DNA of 64,000 nt, taken from positions 19,937-83,936 of the forward strand of contig CAVWPI010000010.1 in the NCBI GenBank assembly GCA_963756895.1. The letters run 5' to 3'. Position 1 is the first letter of the stretch. Each line of letters starts with the position of its first letter. The stretch is from DASUAS01 sp963756895. GTDB lineage: Bacteria > Actinomycetota > Acidimicrobiia > IMCC26256 > DASPTH01. Positions 61,838-64,000 of the stretch are shown piece by piece. Below the pieces are notes generated by a model, which was given only the letters and a program-made list of their open reading frames with translations, did not search any database and was not told where the DNA came from. Made by a program: the position numbers and the translations under genes.

Positions 61838-62540
61838 CTAGGAACCGTCCGATCTCTGCGGGTTCGCGTAGCGATCCGGGTCTTGCGTGAAGGTTCGTGC
61901 GCACTCGAACGAGCAGAAGTGCCACGCATGGCCGTCCCACGGAAGGTCGCGCGGGAGCGGCGTCGGCATCGACGAACATCCGGCAAACCGGGTCCAGTAC
62001 CTGTGACGATGCGCTCGCCCCGTGTTCGGCGATTGAGTAGACCTCGACCGGTTCGCTGACGTTCTTCAGCCACGTGGCTCCGAGGGCCGTCGTGGTCATG
62101 TTGGGATGACCCTCGATGAGGCAGGCGATTGCCCCACTCGTGATGAGCTGGCCGACGTGCGCGTGCGCGGTCAGGCGGGCGGCGATATTCACCGTTGCTC
62201 CGAAAACGTCGCCGCTTCGTTCCACGACTGGCCCGTAGTGCACGCCGATCCGCACACCTGGGAACTGTGGCTCCTGCTCGATCGAGCGAAGGAGGGCGAG
62301 CCCCATCTCGAGCGCGGCGTATGCGTCGGAGGTGACGACCATCACCGCGTCGCCGATGGTCTTCACGATCCGGGCATCAGCTCGGAGCCGCTCGGCAGTG
62401 AGGTCGAAGAACCGGACCGCGACGTCGGCAGCGTCGTCGTCGCCATGCGCTTCAGTGAGCGCCGTATACCCGGCGAGATCGGCGAACACCACCGCGCGGT
62501 GTCCGGTCGGGATCGCCGCCTCCGTGTTGATCCCGGTCAA
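61838..62540 (-). CDS. Class III nucleotide cyclase with C-terminal YHS domain (frameshifted)
   Basis: About 233 aa after repair. TTG 62540 is chosen because AAGGGA lies six nt upstream. Cyclase motifs: VVFADLAGYTALTEAHG (metal Asp), ARIVKTIGDAVMVV (Lys and Asp), GDVFGATVNIAARLTAHA (Asn and Arg). All catalytic residues are present. A YHS metal motif (DPVCRMFVDADAAPA) then breaks near 61937; removing one C gives DGHAWHFCSFECARTF with further Cys ligands and ends at the TAG of 61838. YHS domains bind Cu or other soft metals. A cyclase coupled to such a domain next to a multicopper oxidase suggests metal-responsive signalling. The oxidase frame runs into this ORF without a stop. Confidence 0.75.
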
Positions 62541-64000
62541 TTGTTGTCCCTTACGAGACTGCGGCGCGGGCGCAACGTCGAAGCTGAACATCATTCCGCT
62601 TTGATTGTGTTCGGCGATGTGACAGTGCGACATCCAGCGCCCAGGATTTGTCACCTAGAGCAGGATGTCGACGGTCTGTCCCGCGAGGACCAGAACCGTG
62701 TCCTTCCACGCAAGGTTCGGCTCCGTACGCCGTCCTTGGACAGCACCAGGAAACGGCCTGCGCCGTGGATGTGGAACGGGTGAGGCATGGGATGGTCGGA
62801 GTCCTTTCGTTGACGAGCCGTATTTGACGGGTCACCAACCGTGAACTTCCAGGCGATGTCTCGTTCTCGGCTCCGGTTCGCGGTCGATGAGCTGCCAGAT
62901 CATGTTCGTGGTGTCCGTCTCGCGGTTGATCGCGAGCATGTCGTCTTCCCATTCGATGCTGTCGCCGGGTCCGTGACTGTGGGGCGCCGTTGGGCTCCGG
63001 GAGCTCCGACGATCGCCGGAGAACGCCAATGTCATCCCGCACAGTGGGCACGTGCAGCCCACGACGGTGATCTCCTCGTGCATCGGACAGACATACGGGG
63101 TTGGCGTCGTTGCGTCCGGCTGGCGTGGAGATCAGCTTCATGCCGCACTTTGGGCATGTCCCGCGAAGGATGCGGCGACGTCGGCGTGCATTGGGCATGC
63201 GTGGTAGCCGTTTCGACCTAGGTCTTCGTCCCGTCGTCGCCGTAGAGGAGAGGCATCTCCGACCAGAAGGCGAGCACCTTGTCGGGGGGACGCTCGAGAT
63301 CGTGCTCGATCTCTTCCGGGCGGCGGTCAGGTCCGGATCGGTCCGCAAGATGTGGAACGCGCGGCGGCCGCTCCGCGGGATGCCGCCGGTCGAACGTGCC
63401 GAGGTCGTAGACCCGATCCGGGGTCCGATGTTCGAGTCGTACTTCGCCGGGGGTGTCGAACAGCACGTCGAGCACCGCTCGCTCCGAGGGGGCGAGCAAC
63501 ACATCGTCAACGAATGACTCGCGTTCATATCGACCGCTGTCGCCACCGACGAGTTTCATCCGCGCGCCATGTAACCCGAACCGAAACATCCGCGTATTGG
63601 CCGTGTTAACCACGTAAAGACGTACGACTTCACCCCGGCGGCGACTCGCCCAACGTTGGAGCTCGCCGTTGATCAGCATCACGTTTCCGAACCGGCCCAT
63701 CGCCGTGAACGTCGGCCCGGAACGCCGGAACGGTGCGATCTTCCCGTCCTCGACGAGCAGATCGTCGAGCGTGAGCTGACGAACCCGTCGACCGCGGGCC
63801 AGAACGAGGGCTCGGATGGCTCGACCACGATCGTGCCGTACAGACCCAGCTCCAATCCGTAGTCCTCGCGGATGTGCGGGTGGTACCAATTCCAAATCCG
63901 GGGCCGCCCTTTGCCCGAATCCGCCGCCGTTTAGCCGCGATTTCTGGGCGTAATGGACGAACCGGCTCCCTCCCGCTAAACCATCCCCGTCATGGCCCAT
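62541..64000 (-). pseudogene. Multicopper oxidase with two heavy-metal-binding motifs, partial and frameshifted
   Basis: Laccase-type sequence spread over all three frames and cut by the window end. Order on the minus strand: IWNWYHPHIREDYGLELGLY (type 3 copper HPH), then RSGPTFTAMGRFGNVMLING and YVVNTANTRMFRFGLHGARM, VLFDTPGEVRLEHRTPDRVY. After these come two CPMH...CPxCGM units (CPMHADVAASFAG plus TCPKCGMKL; CPMHEEITVVG plus CTCPLCGMTL), heavy-metal-binding motifs. Then DHPMPHPFHIHGAGRFLVL and SHCHIAEHNQSGMMFSFDV with the type 1/2/3 copper ligands. At least six breaks occur. Probably a copper oxidase acting in metal resistance. With this many indels, either a pseudogene or poor sequence near an assembly end. 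Confidence 0.8.

Noticed and set aside
1..64000. CRISPR arrays, insertion sequences, prophage genes, rRNA
   Set aside because: No regularly spaced repeats, transposase, integrase or phage structural motifs and no rRNA-like segments were found on reading both strands.

Overview
The window is 64 kb of high-GC DNA. Gene ends overlap as GTGA, ATGA or TGATG, GTG starts are common, and several promoters look leaderless. This fits an actinobacterium. The CoA-ester degradation genes suggest a free-living Acidimicrobiia-like or mycobacteria-related lineage; that placement is inference, because there is no rRNA or taxonomic marker beyond one tRNA-Leu.

About 1-34 kb is a lipid, steroid-like or xenobiotic degradation region. 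It holds a cytochrome P450, three acyl-CoA synthetases, seven enoyl-CoA hydratase/isomerases (two are tandem paralogues), a thiolase, a MaoC-type dehydratase, four SDRs, an amidohydrolase, an EthD protein, two class III CoA-transferases (one a double-domain fusion) and FCD-GntR, MarR and PadR regulators. A perfect 14-bp promoter motif is shared by two divergent promoters of this region (16.6 and 25.8 kb). Embedded in it are an MMPL exporter with its MarR regulator, a TerC-family metal exporter behind a yybP-ykoY (manganese) riboswitch, and a bicupin.

From 34 to 44 kb a YcnI protein, a STAS protein and a methyltransferase lead into a complete potassium system: a small membrane ORF, kdpF, kdpA, kdpB, kdpC, kdpD and kdpE on the minus strand, and a divergent DUF4118/GAF protein. 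Both divergent promoters carry the same 20-bp tandem-repeat box exactly 24 bp before TATACC, a strong candidate KdpE operator. From 44 to 47 kb a TetR/MFS pair with a perfect palindrome between the genes is followed by two fluoride-channel genes.

From 47 to 52.6 kb there is a three-gene operon: a 1103-aa class III cyclase/ATPase/TPR receptor, a MacB/FtsX-like permease, and an ABC ATPase fused to an apparently cAMP-competent cyclic-nucleotide-binding domain. It reads as a self-contained second-messenger-gated transporter and is the most interesting system here. From 52.8 to 59 kb come an SCP2-type thiolase with its DUF35 partner and a heterodimeric ABC exporter under MarR control. A tRNA-Leu(UAG) at 59.8 kb is followed by a quinone-reductase-like dehydrogenase, a membrane protein, a cyclase with a C-terminal YHS metal domain, and a multicopper oxidase carrying two heavy-metal-binding motifs that runs off the window.

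Many otherwise good genes are broken by single-base indels (mostly +1) that restore conserved family sequence when removed. They cluster at 10.4-14.6 kb and at the right end (60-64 kb). Assembly or basecalling error is the likelier explanation, so I give whole-gene spans and mark where each frame breaks.
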